Shown here piece by piece: positions 21,749 through 34,033 of a stretch of 64,000 nucleotides of DNA (position 1 is its first letter; the number at the start of each line of letters is the position of its first letter). The notes under the pieces were generated by a model. The model was not told the origin of the DNA and ran no database searches. It saw only the letters and a program-made list of their open reading frames with translations. The position numbers and the translations under genes were made by a program. The stretch covers positions 2,630,441 through 2,694,440 of the forward strand of contig BCKC01000001.1 in the NCBI GenBank assembly GCA_001600455.1, read 5' to 3'. This DNA is from Endocalyx cinctus (lineage: Eukaryota; Ascomycota; Sordariomycetes; Amphisphaeriales; Apiosporaceae).

Positions 21749-24376
21749 ATGCGACCAGTATACCTCGCATTTCGAGATGTGAAGCCGAATCTCCGACTCT
21801 ATTCTCAGTTGACTTCACCAGCTCAAATCTTTCGAACACCCGTACGAATCGTGCAAAATTTCCCGTCGACGCTGCTGAGGGGAACCAGATGTTTATATTC
21901 GACTTCAGCAGTTTCTGGTGAACATGAAGCTGCTTACGATTTCAACCCGTTGGATGCGCCTGATGCGCCTGCCCGAGCAGCAGAGTTGATACCCGAAAAT
22001 TTGAATCGAAAAATTCACTTACCTATCGTACCAAAATCCCGCTTGTTCGGAAAATGGGCGTACCTCGTGGACCGACCATACTGGGCTGCGTACCAGTCTG
22101 ACTTCTCCCGCAAAAGGTCACGGAAGCGACCTTTACTGGTTGATATGACTATTCACTTTGGCGATTTGGAGTTATGGACTTGTCTGTTGCACTATCAAAA
22201 GAGAATCAACGGTGATTTGGGTGTCTATAATATCTGGACCGGACTTTGGGGGCGTAAGGCCCTTCACGATGTCAAATCCCCAGTCGCGCAGTTATTCTGG
22301 CCAGTTATTCTAAATGCCGCCCTTAACTCGGACGATCAGACTTTTCTAGAGAGTATCTGGATATATAGTGAATGGATGTATGATGTCTATAAAGTAAAGT
22401 GGCCAGCACTTTACACCACCATCTTATCATCACTTCTTCAGAAGCACCGGCACCAAGAGGCGCTGCAATGGCAATTGCGTCTTGCGCAACATTTCTACCC
22501 CGGACCAGAAGCGTTTACAAATATGATTAAGCAATTCGCAGCCGACCCGGAGCTTTTATCTACGCTCCAGTCTATGTACTTCGTGAATCGAGACCATTGT
22601 GTCTACGACGTCCTTATACCATACTTGTATGGTCTAGGGCAATCTCGACTGGCAATAGCATGGCGCCATACTTGTACCCTACATGGCGATCTTCCCCGAT
22701 CTCCAGTGGCTTCTCGACAATTTATAATGTTTCTTCAAGCGTACTATCCTACAATGGAATTGCACCCATCGGAATCTGAAGCGGTCAAGGGCCTCCCCCT
22801 TATATCGACCAATCCAGAGGATAAGATTCAACTCTCCAGGGAATTTATTAGTCGTGTCGAGGGCAAAACCTTTGGCATCAGTGAGAAGACTTTTAACGAT
22901 GCTCTGGGTGCTAGATTGTTTGCCACAACCTGGGTTTCTGTAAAGACGGCGATTTCTACTGTTTCTACTTTAGGCATTGAGAAAATCGGACCTCTATCTC
23001 TACAATCTATTGCGCTGCGGGCAGACACGGCAGAAGGTGTCTTATCTAATTATAATATGCTGCGCGACCATGGCATATCCGTCGTCAATTCGACTTATCT
23101 CCGGCTAGTTTTGTTCCTTGCCAAGGAGAAAGACGATGTACTGCTTTTCGACTTATTACGCAGCGATCTTCATCCGGATGTATTTGACGATATGGAACTT
23201 CAAGCGCGACTGCTAGCCTCTCCGGAAGATTCTATCAACTGGCGAACCCGAAGGCTGCTTATGGCTAATCAACTCATTGCAACGAAAAACTCTGTGCGCA
23301 CAATTGCCAACAGCGTCCTTCGTGCACGTTTTAACCAGCAAGATCAGCAAGGGTTACTCAATATCCTCAACGATATCAAAGCTTCAGGTTGTGGCGTTGA
23401 GCAGAAATCAACTGATTTGATATTTTCAAGTATCTACCACGAAGGCCCGTCCGATCGATATCCTCGTGACGCTATCGTTTTTTACCTGTCTATCGTGCGA
23501 CAATTATTATTAATGGATGTGCCCGTGCCTATTCGATGCTGGCGGAAATTAATCTTATGTTGCATCCGGCAAGGTATGCTTGGTGACGTTGAGAAGTTGA
23601 GCCTCGAACTAGTTGCGCATTTTACGACGTCCTCATTCTCCCGCCCCGGGTTCGTGCCGATTCATATCGAAGACACGCCGAATGAAATGAAGACACCGCT
23701 GGGAGGCGTCGAGAACCTGGTCGGCATGTATCTTCCCATAGACTTGCCGTGTGGCAAACGCTTTCATCCACTACGAATGATATTCGATCATAAAGTATTA
23801 GGGACAATGCTGCGATACTCGTTCCTCACCGCACACGGACTTCCGGTTTCTAGGCCGCCGAAACAACCCAAACAGTTGGTAGCTCCGCTGCGGTCGAGCC
23901 GTAACCAGCCTCAGGCATTCCACTGCGGATTTGCCGTGCGGCTCCTGTCTATACTCCGGGATCGCGGCCTGTCGTGGATCAAACCGCATCTGATCGAACA
24001 TTTAGTGAAGCACATTCTACTCATCCTCTACGGGCCCTTGGTAGTAACAAAGAGAGATCACGCGCTATTGAGAACGAGAAATTATCTCAGTCTAGAAAGA
24101 ATGAAGGCCTTGCTAGACGAGGCTTGGGGCGGTGATGGGTTTCTTCCCTCCGTAGAAGAGTTGCAGAGCTACTTTGAATCAGCCGGCCGTCGGAAATCAG
24201 AGAAGAACATGAAGTATTTGCAGCAAGTGCTGAGTGATCATCCAGGAAGCGCTAGCTATCGGACACCAGAGAAGAATGCGGCGTATTTGCAGCAAGCGCA
24301 GAGGGATGCCTTAGAAAACGCTAACCGTTGGGGAGGAGAGAGGAATTTCAGGTATTTCCGCCGACTGCGATCGTAG
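21749..24376 (+). CDS. PPR-like mitochondrial protein, probable organelle RNA factor
   Basis: An uninterrupted frame of 875 aa. The N-terminus is basic and lacks acidic residues over most of its first 45 residues apart from one Asp (MRPVYLAFRDVKPNLRLYSQ...LLRGTRCLYS), typical of a mitochondrial presequence. The body is helical with degenerate repeat-like pairs, for example WPALYTTILSSLLQKHRHQEALQW and VFYLSIVRQLLLMDVPVPIRCWRKLI, resembling pentatricopeptide helices. Such proteins in fungi stabilise or activate translation of mitochondrial mRNAs (for example CYA-5 in Neurospora), but which transcript is bound cannot be read from sequence. The C-terminus carries three degenerate copies of a short basic motif (EKNMKYLQQ, EKNAAYLQQ, ERNFRYFRR). 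It is unusual here in having no intron. The family assignment is by overall character, not by a clear PPR consensus. Confidence 0.7.
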   Translation: MRPVYLAFRDVKPNLRLYSQLTSPAQIFRTPVRIVQNFPSTLLRGTRCLYSTSAVSGEHEAAYDFNPLDAPDAPARAAELIPENLNRKIHLPIVPKSRLFGKWAYLVDRPYWAAYQSDFSRKRSRKRPLLVDMTIHFGDLELWTCLLHYQKRINGDLGVYNIWTGLWGRKALHDVKSPVAQLFWPVILNAALNSDDQTFLESIWIYSEWMYDVYKVKWPALYTTILSSLLQKHRHQEALQWQLRLAQHFYPGPEAFTNMIKQFAADPELLSTLQSMYFVNRDHCVYDVLIPYLYGLGQSRLAIAWRHTCTLHGDLPRSPVASRQFIMFLQAYYPTMELHPSESEAVKGLPLISTNPEDKIQLSREFISRVEGKTFGISEKTFNDALGARLFATTWVSVKTAISTVSTLGIEKIGPLSLQSIALRADTAEGVLSNYNMLRDHGISVVNSTYLRLVLFLAKEKDDVLLFDLLRSDLHPDVFDDMELQARLLASPEDSINWRTRRLLMANQLIATKNSVRTIANSVLRARFNQQDQQGLLNILNDIKASGCGVEQKSTDLIFSSIYHEGPSDRYPRDAIVFYLSIVRQLLLMDVPVPIRCWRKLILCCIRQGMLGDVEKLSLELVAHFTTSSFSRPGFVPIHIEDTPNEMKTPLGGVENLVGMYLPIDLPCGKRFHPLRMIFDHKVLGTMLRYSFLTAHGLPVSRPPKQPKQLVAPLRSSRNQPQAFHCGFAVRLLSILRDRGLSWIKPHLIEHLVKHILLILYGPLVVTKRDHALLRTRNYLSLERMKALLDEAWGGDGFLPSVEELQSYFESAGRRKSEKNMKYLQQVLSDHPGSASYRTPEKNAAYLQQAQRDALENANRWGGERNFRYFRRLRS

Positions 24377-24789
24377 AGGACTCTATCGTCTTAGGCATAT
24401 TACGGGTTATCGAGAAATCATATTAATTCAATCTAGATGGGTGATGTACTCCATCATAGGCATTGTTATATATTACTTATTGTAGAATACTTGATGATAC
24501 CCATCATTCTTGGGATTTGTATCAATAGCTGGAAAAGAAAAGTCAATATAGATAGATATGATTAAGTTATGAAGATATGTTAGAAAGTCTTTCTTATTTC
24601 ATTTTTATGATTATACCAACTCCCTGTTCTAGCTTGGCGACCGATTTGTCTAGACGCCTCCATGAAGGGAAATTAATTTTTTCGACAGAATATTGTTCCA
24701 AGTATTAACACATTTAGTTATACACTCCTTTTCATTCAAGTTTTAACGAGCGAATGTTTAGGGTAAAATCGCCCTTCCACCTTTTCTCA
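24377..24789. other. convergent 3' spacer
   Basis: This lies between the stops of the PPR-like gene and TLG2. It is AT-rich, with no coding frame or clear repeat. Confidence 0.6.
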
Positions 24790-26275
24790 TTACAGGTTTC
24801 CGCTACCATCGTCTCCTCCCCCTCCTCCCCCTTCATCCATCCCACCGCCATCACCGTGGTTCTTCGGCTTGATAACCAATAATATGATAGCGCCGACGAT
24901 GAGGATGACGAGCAGGAGGATAAGCTTCCGCTTGGTGGTCTTCTTCTGGTACCCGCTGGCGACGACGAGCTCCTTCTCGGCGGCCTTGACGTCGACGGCC
25001 ATGCGCTCGACGTTGTAGTCGATGCGGTCGAGCAGGGTGCCTTGGTCGATGACCATCGTCTGCAGGTCCCGGAAGAGGTCGGCCAGATCGATGATGCCCT
25101 GGGCGATGTCCTCGATCTCGCGCTCGCGCTGCAGTATCACGGCGTCGTTCGAGTGCAGGAGCCGCTGCGCCGTCGTCTGCTGCAGCGCCGTCTGCGAGTA
25201 CGACCGGTCCGCGTCCGACTCGAGCAGGGACGGGTCCGCCGCGTAGGACGATCCCGCGCCGGATAGTCCCGCGAGAGGCGTCGATGATCGGTCGCCCGTC
25301 GGCGTGGAGACGCCGAGGCCGGACATGCCTCGTAGTTCTGAATGGCGGGTTCGAAGTTAGTTATGCGGTTCCTCTTGGCGATTCGTTCGATTATGGCTTT
25401 CTTTTTTTTTTTGCATGAACTCCCTGAGCTATAGAAAAATACTACAGAAAATGAAGCATGTCTGTTTATTTGCTTCCGCCCCTTTTTTCTTGGATAGATA
25501 TTATGTATGCCTCAACCGAGGTAGGTAAATGTGTATAGGAGAGAACACTCACTTTTTAGATAAGCGCTCTGCTTCTTCCTGAAGCCGGCGCTCGCTTCCT
25601 GCACCCTCGTAGCGAGGCTAACCTGTATATTTTTGGCCATGACCTCCTCGGCGCGCGTCATGGTGCCGGTCTGCTTGCCCTCGCGAACCATCTGCTCGAC
25701 GCGCTGGATACACCTGTGGCAGTCGTGGAAGCCCTTGGTGATGGACTGGGTGAGGCGCTCGATCTCGGTCTCCTCGGCCCGCTTGGCCTCTTCGTCGTTG
25801 AATCCGGGAAGCACGTGCTTCTGGTGCAGGCGCTCGAGCGTCTGGGATTTCCTCGCCACCTCGGCTAGGAGGTCCGTCACCTCGTCGCTGATGTCGGCCC
25901 ATCGCGGCGGCAGCAGGTCCATTTCTATGACGGCATCTCCGTCGTCGTGGTAGTCGCCTCCCGATAGTAAACCTTGCTGATCCTCGGCGCCCCCGAAGCT
26001 CGTCGAAGATGAGAAGCCATTGTTATTGTTGTTCGATCCGCTCAGTCCTAATCCCGACCCCGGCCCGTATCTCGTCTTCTTCGCTGGATGATGGGCATAG
26101 GATTGCCGGTAGGATATGTAGCTATATATATCGTGTGTTTGGTGTTCGCAATTGTTAGCCTATGAATGTTTATTTGTAATTTATTCCTATCCGTTCTAGC
26201 TAGCATATAGGGAGAGATAAGAATAGATGATGGAGCGGATAAGGAGACGTACAGGTTGGTGCGGTCTCGCCACAT
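24790..26275 (-). CDS. TLG2: Qa-SNARE TLG2 / syntaxin-16 type
   Basis: Three exons on the minus strand, 26275-26253, 26121-25553 and 25337-24790, code for 379 aa. TLG2 is the t-SNARE for endosome-to-Golgi traffic and the Cvt pathway. The opening MWRDRTNLYISYRQSYAHH is characteristic of the family and anchors the 23-nt first exon. An Asn-rich linker precedes the Habc bundle (about 85-195, starting MDLLPPRWADISDEVTDLL). The SNARE motif follows at about 255-310 (EREIEDIAQGIIDLADLFRD, with the zero-layer Gln in DLQTMV). One C-terminal membrane helix is LILLLVILIVGAIILLVI. The short lumenal tail is Gly/Asp-rich (DEGGGGGGDDGSGNL), which is unusual. The 215-nt second intron is longer than average for this window. 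Confidence 0.93.
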
Positions 26276-27439
26276 GGCGGACGCGGGAAGGAGGCCACTA
26301 TGTCACCTTCACTTTGGATGATTGGTATTATATAATTCAGTCTTGAGAAAGATATAGGGAGGGTTCAATGTGTCGTTAACGTTATCGTTAAGATCGCGCG
26401 AAAGATATGCGATGTCGGAATGTAATGGGGTTGGTATCGTAGGTCATGGTATAACAAATTATTTACTACATAGACACAGCTGACAGTTGATAGTCGATAG
26501 GATTATTTTATTGTACAGATAATCATCAATTAATTACCTAGGCTGCTAGGTTAGGTAGTTGACAGGGTACAACTATTACTTAGAAGGTATGGTATACTGC
26601 TTAGCGGGTATTGGATCGGAATTTAATCACGTTAAAGCTCCGTGGTAGCTGACGCAATAAGACAGTAAAGCTACACCCCTGGCAATAGGGTAAAGTTGAC
26701 CCATTCTGCCATTACAGTACAATCACCTGGAAGTCATGCATTAACATTGTAATGTTAATAAGGTTACAAAATATATTTACTTGATATTTTTGGATATAGC
26801 AGTCATATTACTATGTACTATGTAGGTGGTTGTCTGTATGGTGTAATTTCCCTGAAACAAACGACTTGGACCTCTCTCAAAACCTATACTCTGTACGGAG
26901 TATACTACCTAGGTATGTATACTATGTACGTAACAGTTGGGGCCCTTTACGTGTAGGCATTCTAGTAAGCCTTACCAAATGATAGAATGCTACGGTCTAT
27001 ATTGGATACCTCAGCTTTATCCCTTTTCTTTTTAAATATCTTTTACACATACCGTCTTTTAGGTAATGCGCATCGTTTAAGCTAGGTATTTATGCACTGA
27101 TAAGTGCTTAATAGGTACTTATAGATGATCATTGCCCCAAATTTTAAGGCTACCATTCGCCCAAAAGTAGCAATACAATACTTTTGCTTTGGAGCCTAGA
27201 ACGTTTTTTAAATGCCAGTACAGAGTACGTACACTATATTATACTTGTAATGTAGTGTAAGGATATGCCCAGGTTAATGGAACAAGGAACGTATGGGGAG
27301 CAGAAAGACTACGCTACTGTACACTACCTTTAAGTACCTTAGGTAGGTGATAGGTACCTAAGTATGTACTGTAATGATAATAATAATAACATGTACCTCT
27401 ACCTAAGCTGCTAAGGTAGGTATCCATATTCATATGTAC

Positions 27440-27461
27440 CGTACCTAGGCTGCTAGGTACG
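27440..27461. repeat. short palindrome CGTACCTAG-GCTG-CTAGGTACG
   Basis: Perfect 9-bp arms and a 4-base loop. The core GGCTGCTAG recurs at 26541-26549 and 32574-32582, and on the minus strand at 45906-45914. Confidence 0.8.
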
Positions 27462-27476
27462 TACCTATCGACTCAC

Positions 27477-27560
27477 ATTTCCTCTCTTTCTTTGAACTTT
27501 CTCCCTCTCCATATTCTCATATTCTCATATTCCCCACTTCTCCCATCTCCCTCCTCATAA
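27477..27560 (+). promoter_or_regulatory. pyrimidine-rich tract upstream of calmodulin
   Basis: About 80 bases almost wholly C and T, with a doubled 'atattctcat'. Such CT tracts commonly sit just upstream of transcription starts of strongly expressed fungal genes, which would suit calmodulin. The exact start site is not visible. Confidence 0.5.
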
Positions 27561-27747
27561 GCCCGTGCTTTTAAATATTATTTTCTAAACCAGACTTGGC
27601 AACCTTCATTGTTCTTGTCCCTTTCACACAATCAACGACGATAAACCCACCTGCTTCCTGCTATCTTTCACATTCTCTTCTTGATTCTTGGTTCAAGCCT
27701 CACCATTTTATACCTACACATTCACACATATCTACAGAAAAGACAAC

Positions 27748-28823
<1,076 letters not shown>

Positions 28824-30230
28824 AGAGGAAAAGAGGCTATCTAGTCACGCATGCCATTTGATCGCCATACCCAAACAATCAAGAGTTCATGCTATGATAC
28901 AGATTTCCTTGTCTTACATTTTCTAATTCGGACGGAGACACCGGTTTACGGATGAGCGAGTAATGGTTTTTTTTTCTCTTCCTGGTCACGCTCGGGGAAT
29001 CTATCTATATGAAGAACGGCTGGATTTGGTTGGAAGACGGTTTGGGATTCCCATTGCCCCAAGGCTTTCCCCTTTTTTACACCCTTCTGATTCCATAGCA
29101 ATCGCCTCCTTTTAAAACAACAAAATAAAAAATGACACGAAACTTGAAACGAACCCAGCTCGATAGGAATTGAATCGTGTTCATTTGTGCTTTCGTAGTA
29201 GTGCTAGTACCAACACAGCTCAAGTGGTATATTTTTCTTATCTGGCGGTATTGAATTGCTACACGAGTTACTGATGATCACTACTGTGTACACCGCTGCT
29301 ATCTTTAACACGACACACGGGAGAGGGGCAGAGAAGGGCCTGAACAATGCTTTCTATGACTTACACATCAAAAAAGGGAGGCCTAAGATCCATACCATTT
29401 TTGATTACCCCTTATCTTTGCTTACTTGCAGTTCAACGATTTAGCTGGTGTAAGATAAACTTACTCACAGACTATCGAGACCATACAACAGGGTTATGTA
29501 CGCAAACAGATAGGATGATCTCGTGATGGGGTAATATTAACAGGAATGTGCCTGACCTCAATGGTGCCGGAATGCCAAGACAAGCTCTGAGTAAATGGTT
29601 GGCCAGAGGGTTACGCAAATAATACCTAGTTGCCAAGCTCTCACTCTGTACTCTGTATTCACAGTCAAATCTCGACCATGCAGATCCAAACTGTGTTTTG
29701 TCATTAAAAAAAAAAGAGCTATCAGAGTTGTATAACTCCCCAGCACTTAAAGTGCTGGGCTACGTAATTTTTTCATGTCTCCCTTGTTTTATTTTAATTT
29801 CTCGTTCTTTTTTTTTTCTAAAACGTCTTTTTCTTCTCAAGACCCCGTTTTGTTGTTTGTAATAATTATAATAATAATACCCTTTTTTCTGTCCTGTGAA
29901 TGAAGAAATATCAAGCACGGACTGTCCCACTACTGAGTTAGGTCGATAGTCTCTGACGTAGAGCGGATCCGGATTCCATTCGACTTAATTATTCAACGAA
30001 AGGACTGAGCGCCCTTCGATCAGCAAACCGTCCTGTTCAACCGACAACAATATCTACGGTTTCGTACGATGCGTTACTTTTTTCGGTCGTATTTATGATT
30101 TTGCGGCGTAAATTTATTATATAGACGTCATAGAGCAGGGGGCGGGCTAAGAAATAATAAAAGTGACAAAAGTTTCAAATACATAAAAAAGAAACAAAAA
30201 AAAAAAAAAAAAGAGAGAAGAAACCCGATA
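28824..30230. other. spacer, no gene seen
   Basis: The calmodulin 3' untranslated region is followed by AT-rich sequence and the promoter of the GH47 gene. A short inverted repeat, agcacttaaagtgct, lies near 29740. Small frames between 29.25 and 29.75 kb have no coding character. Confidence 0.55.
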
Positions 30231-32111
30231 ATGGCCGTCCGTCGCGTAAGGGTTCTTGTCGGGGTCGTGCTCGTCTGGATCCTCGCCTCGTGGTATTACG
30301 GATGGCTCAATCCGAGAAGTAGCATAGACATGGGCATGGGTCGCGACCCTCCAAGCGACTCGGTGGTGCATTGGAAGAAGCTGCCGACTCGTTATCCGCC
30401 CGAAACGTTAGCTTCGCTACCTGCGACGAAACCGACGCGCCCGATCCCTCGAGTGCAGGCGACGCGACCGGAAGAAGACGCGGCGGCGAAAGAGGAAAGA
30501 CTGAGGCGGCTGTCCGCCGTAAAAGAGAGCTTCGTGCATAGTTGGGAGGGGTACAAGAAACAGGCTTGGGGCCACGACGAGGTCAAGCCGATGAGCGGCG
30601 AGTTTAAAGACCCGTTCGGTGGGTGGGCCGCCACGTTGGTCGATTCGCTGGACAGCTTATGGATCATGGGGATGAAGGGCGAGTTCGAGAGCGCGGTGAG
30701 GGCTTGCGAAGCTATCGACTTCACGATCACGAAGGCGAGGGATATCAACGTCTTCGAGACCACGATACGGTACCTGGGCGGCTTCCTGGCCGCTTACGAG
30801 CTGAGCGGGAAGAAATACCCGGGCCTGCTGAGCAAGGCGACCGAGGTGGCGGACCTGCTGATGACCGTCTTCGACACCCCGAACCGCATGCCCATCACGC
30901 GCTTCCCCTGGAGGGAGTACATGAAGGGCAAGGCGCAGTCGGCTCCGTCCCTGCTCCTCATCGCCGAGATCGGATCCCTGAGCCTGGAGTTTACCAAGAT
31001 GTCCCAGCTGACGGGGGATATGCAGTACTACGACGCCGTGCAGCGGATCTACGACGAGCTGGAGGCGGGCCAGAGCGAAACCTTCCTGCCCGGCATGTGG
31101 CCGATCACGGTGGACGCGTCCCAGTCGCACCTCAAGTTCCCCGGCGACTCGTTCACCCTCGGCGGCATGAGCGACAGCACATACGAGTACCTCGGGAAGC
31201 AGTACCTGCTGCTCGGCGGCGCGCTCGAGCAGCCGCGGAAGCTGTACGAGGGCTTCATCGACGTGGCCCAGAAGCACCTGCTCCGCCGCGCGCTGAACCC
31301 GGACGACCTGCCGCTCCTCTTCTTCGGCGACGTGCGCATCGCGCGGCCGCCCCACGAGGACCCGTACCCGGTGACGACGCCGTCGGCCCAGCACCTGACC
31401 TGCTTCGCCGGCGGCATGGTCGGGACGGCGGCCAAGATCTTCGACCGGCCGGCCGACATGGCGGTGGCCGAGCAGCTCACCGACGGCTGCTTCTGGTCGT
31501 ACAACAGCACCAACTCGGGGATCGGCCCCGAGATCTTCCACTTCGTCCCTTGCCTCCCGGACGAGGCCGCGGACGAGTGCAAGTGGGGCGACGGCAAACG
31601 CTGGGAGCGGGCGCTCAAGAAGCACTGGGCGCCGAACGAGAAGGACGAGCGGGAGGCGGACGAGAGGATCCGGGGCATCCTCGAGGCGGGCCGGCTGCCG
31701 CGCGGCATGCTGGACGTGAAAGACCGCCGGTACCTGCTGCGGCCCGAGGCGATCGAGTCGGTCTTCGTGATGCACCGGCTCACGGGCGAGCCCAAGTGGG
31801 CCGACCGGGCGTGGCGCATGTTCGAGGCGGTCGAGAGGCACACGCGCTCGCGGTTCGCGGCCGCCTCGCTGCGCGACGTGACCGAGGTCAGCCCCGCCCA
31901 GACCGACAGCATGGAGAGCTTCTGGCTCGCCGAGACGCTCAAGTACTTCTACCTCGTCTTCGCGGACTGGGACGTCGTCGACTTGGACGAGTGGGTCCTG
32001 AATACGGAGGCGCATCCCCTGAGGAGGGCGGATGCTGCTGGATCTGCGGTCGGGAAAAGGGGAGAGAACGACGCACCCTCCGTGGAGGGTGGGTGCTTGA
32101 CCTGCAGCTAG
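30231..32111 (+). CDS. GH47 class I alpha-1,2-mannosidase, type II membrane protein
   Basis: A single exon of 626 aa. GH47 enzymes trim alpha-1,2-mannose from N-glycans in the ER or Golgi by an inverting, Ca2+-dependent mechanism. One N-terminal membrane anchor (VRVLVGVVLVWILASWYYGW, about 6-25) gives type II topology. The (alpha/alpha)7 domain starts near residue 100 (ESFVHSWEGYKKQAWGHDE). Family motifs include DSLDSLWIMGM, FETTIRYLGG (Glu176), GGMSDSTYEY (Asp315), a conserved Cys pair (391 and 420), LLRPEAIES (Glu506), SMESFWLAETLKYFYL and the Ca2+-binding Thr592 in NTEAHP. All acidic residues expected for catalysis are present. Fungi have several GH47 paralogues, and I cannot say whether this is the ER enzyme or a Golgi one. 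Codons are extremely G/C-ending. The last 25 residues (GGCLTCS end) lie outside the domain. Confidence 0.93.
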   Translation: MAVRRVRVLVGVVLVWILASWYYGWLNPRSSIDMGMGRDPPSDSVVHWKKLPTRYPPETLASLPATKPTRPIPRVQATRPEEDAAAKEERLRRLSAVKESFVHSWEGYKKQAWGHDEVKPMSGEFKDPFGGWAATLVDSLDSLWIMGMKGEFESAVRACEAIDFTITKARDINVFETTIRYLGGFLAAYELSGKKYPGLLSKATEVADLLMTVFDTPNRMPITRFPWREYMKGKAQSAPSLLLIAEIGSLSLEFTKMSQLTGDMQYYDAVQRIYDELEAGQSETFLPGMWPITVDASQSHLKFPGDSFTLGGMSDSTYEYLGKQYLLLGGALEQPRKLYEGFIDVAQKHLLRRALNPDDLPLLFFGDVRIARPPHEDPYPVTTPSAQHLTCFAGGMVGTAAKIFDRPADMAVAEQLTDGCFWSYNSTNSGIGPEIFHFVPCLPDEAADECKWGDGKRWERALKKHWAPNEKDEREADERIRGILEAGRLPRGMLDVKDRRYLLRPEAIESVFVMHRLTGEPKWADRAWRMFEAVERHTRSRFAAASLRDVTEVSPAQTDSMESFWLAETLKYFYLVFADWDVVDLDEWVLNTEAHPLRRADAAGSAVGKRGENDAPSVEGGCLTCS

Positions 32112-32899
32112 AGAGAAGAGTAATAAAACGATATATATTGTGTGGATATGATTTGAGATTTCTTCGTTTCTACAACTCTACAACTTTGTTAATTCTACTC
32201 TACGAAATAGCTAAGATTTTTTCTGTTTCTAATTGATGTATTGGTGTACTGGGTTGTTTATTAAACGATATATGAATTGGGGGGATTGCTTCGGTGTATA
32301 TGATGGCAGACTAGGTTTCCTTTTTTTTTTCTGGCCTCGTTAGAATACGGCTCTTTTCATAAATTAAAAGCATAAGAGGAAATGAGTTCTTTCATATCCC
32401 TCTGATTAAATATATTCCTCAGTTCCTAATCTTCAACACGAATCTGAGGCGATCATCACGGAAAGTTGATTCTAGGAAAAAGAACTGGTAACGAATTCAA
32501 GGATATAGGTTATAATAGCATTATACTGTGTATTTTAAGGATAGCTTGCCCAAGTAGACCTGGCAGGCAGGTAGGCTGCTAGGATGCTACCCTGAAGAAG
32601 ACTCCTTTTAGCGACTGTTACTGCCCCATATCCTAGCGGCGGTCCGTACCTTTTAGGCGATAAAGTGATTGGTTTGGCGGCAAATAGCTCCAATTTTAGT
32701 TTGAATACAGAAGCTTTGAGCAGTCTAAATTATCCGCAGCAGATATCATCATGATTATTCCAAACTGCTTATTTATGAGCTTCAAAAACAAACCTGCCAT
32801 TGAGTCACCATAATGGCTCACGAGGTGCAGATACCTGATAATTTCATGAAATAAATAATCAAACATTCTTTTTAATAATTTATATCATATATACTCATC
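32112..32899. other. spacer, PAN6 promoter
   Basis: An AT-rich stretch between same-strand genes. It contains gtaggctgctagg (32571-32583), another copy of the dispersed GGCTGCTAG core. No coding frame. Confidence 0.6.
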
Positions 32900-34033
32900 A
32901 TGTTATCACTGACGATGCGGAGCTTAATGAGCTCACGTGCGGTGACCGTCAATCGACCGTTAATCCTTAGGTCTATGGCGACCGCTCGACGAGTCGCCGC
33001 AGAGACCATTCCCTCGAGTCCGATCCGCGTGCTCCGAGACGTCGAATCCGTCCGAAGATGGAGGAAGCCGCAATATCTCGACCACCGGCTCGTCGCCCTC
33101 GTACCGACCATGGGGGCCCTGCACGAGGGTCACCTCTCCCTCATCCGCGCCGCCGCCCGCGAGAACCACCACGTCGTCGTGAGCATATACGTGAACCCGG
33201 CCCAGTTCGGGATAAAAGAGGACCTGTCGTCGTACCCGGTCACGTGGGAGACCGACTGCGGGATCCTCGCGAGGCTGGATCGCGAGCTCGCCGACGACGG
33301 CGGGAACCTCGGGCGGATCAGCGCCGTCTTCGCCCCGACCACCCCCGAGATGTACCCCTCGGGTTTCCCCGGTCAGGAGGTCGGCTCGAAGGGGACGTTC
33401 GTCGTGATGACGCCGCTCAGCGAGGTGCTCGAGGGCCGGACGCGGCCGACCTTCTTCCGCGGCGTCGCGACCGTGTGCATGAAGCTGTTCAATATCGTGC
33501 AGCCCGAAAAGGTGTACTTCGGGCAGAAGGACGTGCAGCAGACGGCCGTGATCCGCAAGCTGGTCAAGGACTTTATGCTCCCGACCGAGGTCGTCGTCGG
33601 GCCTACCAGCAGGGAGCCGGACGGCCTCGCCCTGAGCTCTCGGAACGTCTATCTCGGCGAGAGGAGACGGAAAGTCGCGACCGTGCTGTTTCGGGCCCTG
33701 AAAGCGGCCGAGGCTCGGTACGCGAAAGGCGCGCTGGATAGGGAGACGATCCTGAAAGCGGCAAACGACGTAGCTTCTGAAACGCTGGCCGAGCAAGTAG
33801 CACTCGGCCCCGAACAGAGGGTAAAATATGAAGTAGATTATATATCTCTATCTGATCCTTCGAGTATGGAGGAGATAAATACAGTCGATCCGAAGGTTGG
33901 CGGAGTACTCAGCGGTGCGGTTAAGATGCTACCGGTCGAGTCTCCGCAACCAGGAGAAGACCTGGGTCATAGCGGGGGACCGGCGGTTCGACTTATTGAT
34001 AACATCATTTTAAAGTCATCTGTACAACAATAG
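32900..34033 (+). CDS. PAN6: pantothenate synthetase (pantoate-beta-alanine ligase)
   Basis: A single exon of 377 aa. The enzyme joins pantoate and beta-alanine using ATP, the last step of vitamin B5 synthesis before CoA. The nucleotidyltransferase HIGH-type motif is PTMGALHEGHLSLI (about 69-82). VVVSIYVNPAQFG, the dimer and substrate segment TFFRGVATVCMKLFNIVQP, the ATP-binding VYFGQKD (about 208) and SREPDGLALSSRNVYL (about 240-255) are all present. About 40 N-terminal residues precede the domain and are rich in Arg, Ser and Thr with no acidic residue until the domain nears, which suggests mitochondrial targeting or a leader. A second Met at 26 (MATARR) is an alternative start. The fungal C-terminal extension after DYISLSDPSS is longer than in bacteria. 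Confidence 0.95.
   Translation: MLSLTMRSLMSSRAVTVNRPLILRSMATARRVAAETIPSSPIRVLRDVESVRRWRKPQYLDHRLVALVPTMGALHEGHLSLIRAAARENHHVVVSIYVNPAQFGIKEDLSSYPVTWETDCGILARLDRELADDGGNLGRISAVFAPTTPEMYPSGFPGQEVGSKGTFVVMTPLSEVLEGRTRPTFFRGVATVCMKLFNIVQPEKVYFGQKDVQQTAVIRKLVKDFMLPTEVVVGPTSREPDGLALSSRNVYLGERRRKVATVLFRALKAAEARYAKGALDRETILKAANDVASETLAEQVALGPEQRVKYEVDYISLSDPSSMEEINTVDPKVGGVLSGAVKMLPVESPQPGEDLGHSGGPAVRLIDNIILKSSVQQ

Larger units (their letters stand above)
26276..27747. other. divergent promoter region TLG2 / calmodulin
   Basis: No gene seen. This is the densest palindrome cluster in the window: ACCTAG-GCTG-CTAGGT (26536-26551), gtacggagta (26893-26902), a perfect 9-bp inverted repeat around GCTG (27440-27461), and a degenerate copy at 27401-27420. 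A long pyrimidine-rich tract just upstream of calmodulin is listed separately. Confidence 0.65.

Noticed and set aside
30623..32236. Long plus- and minus-strand frames (450-540 codons) over the GH47 gene
   Set aside because: They are shadows caused by the very G/C-rich codon use; only the GH47 frame has domain motifs.
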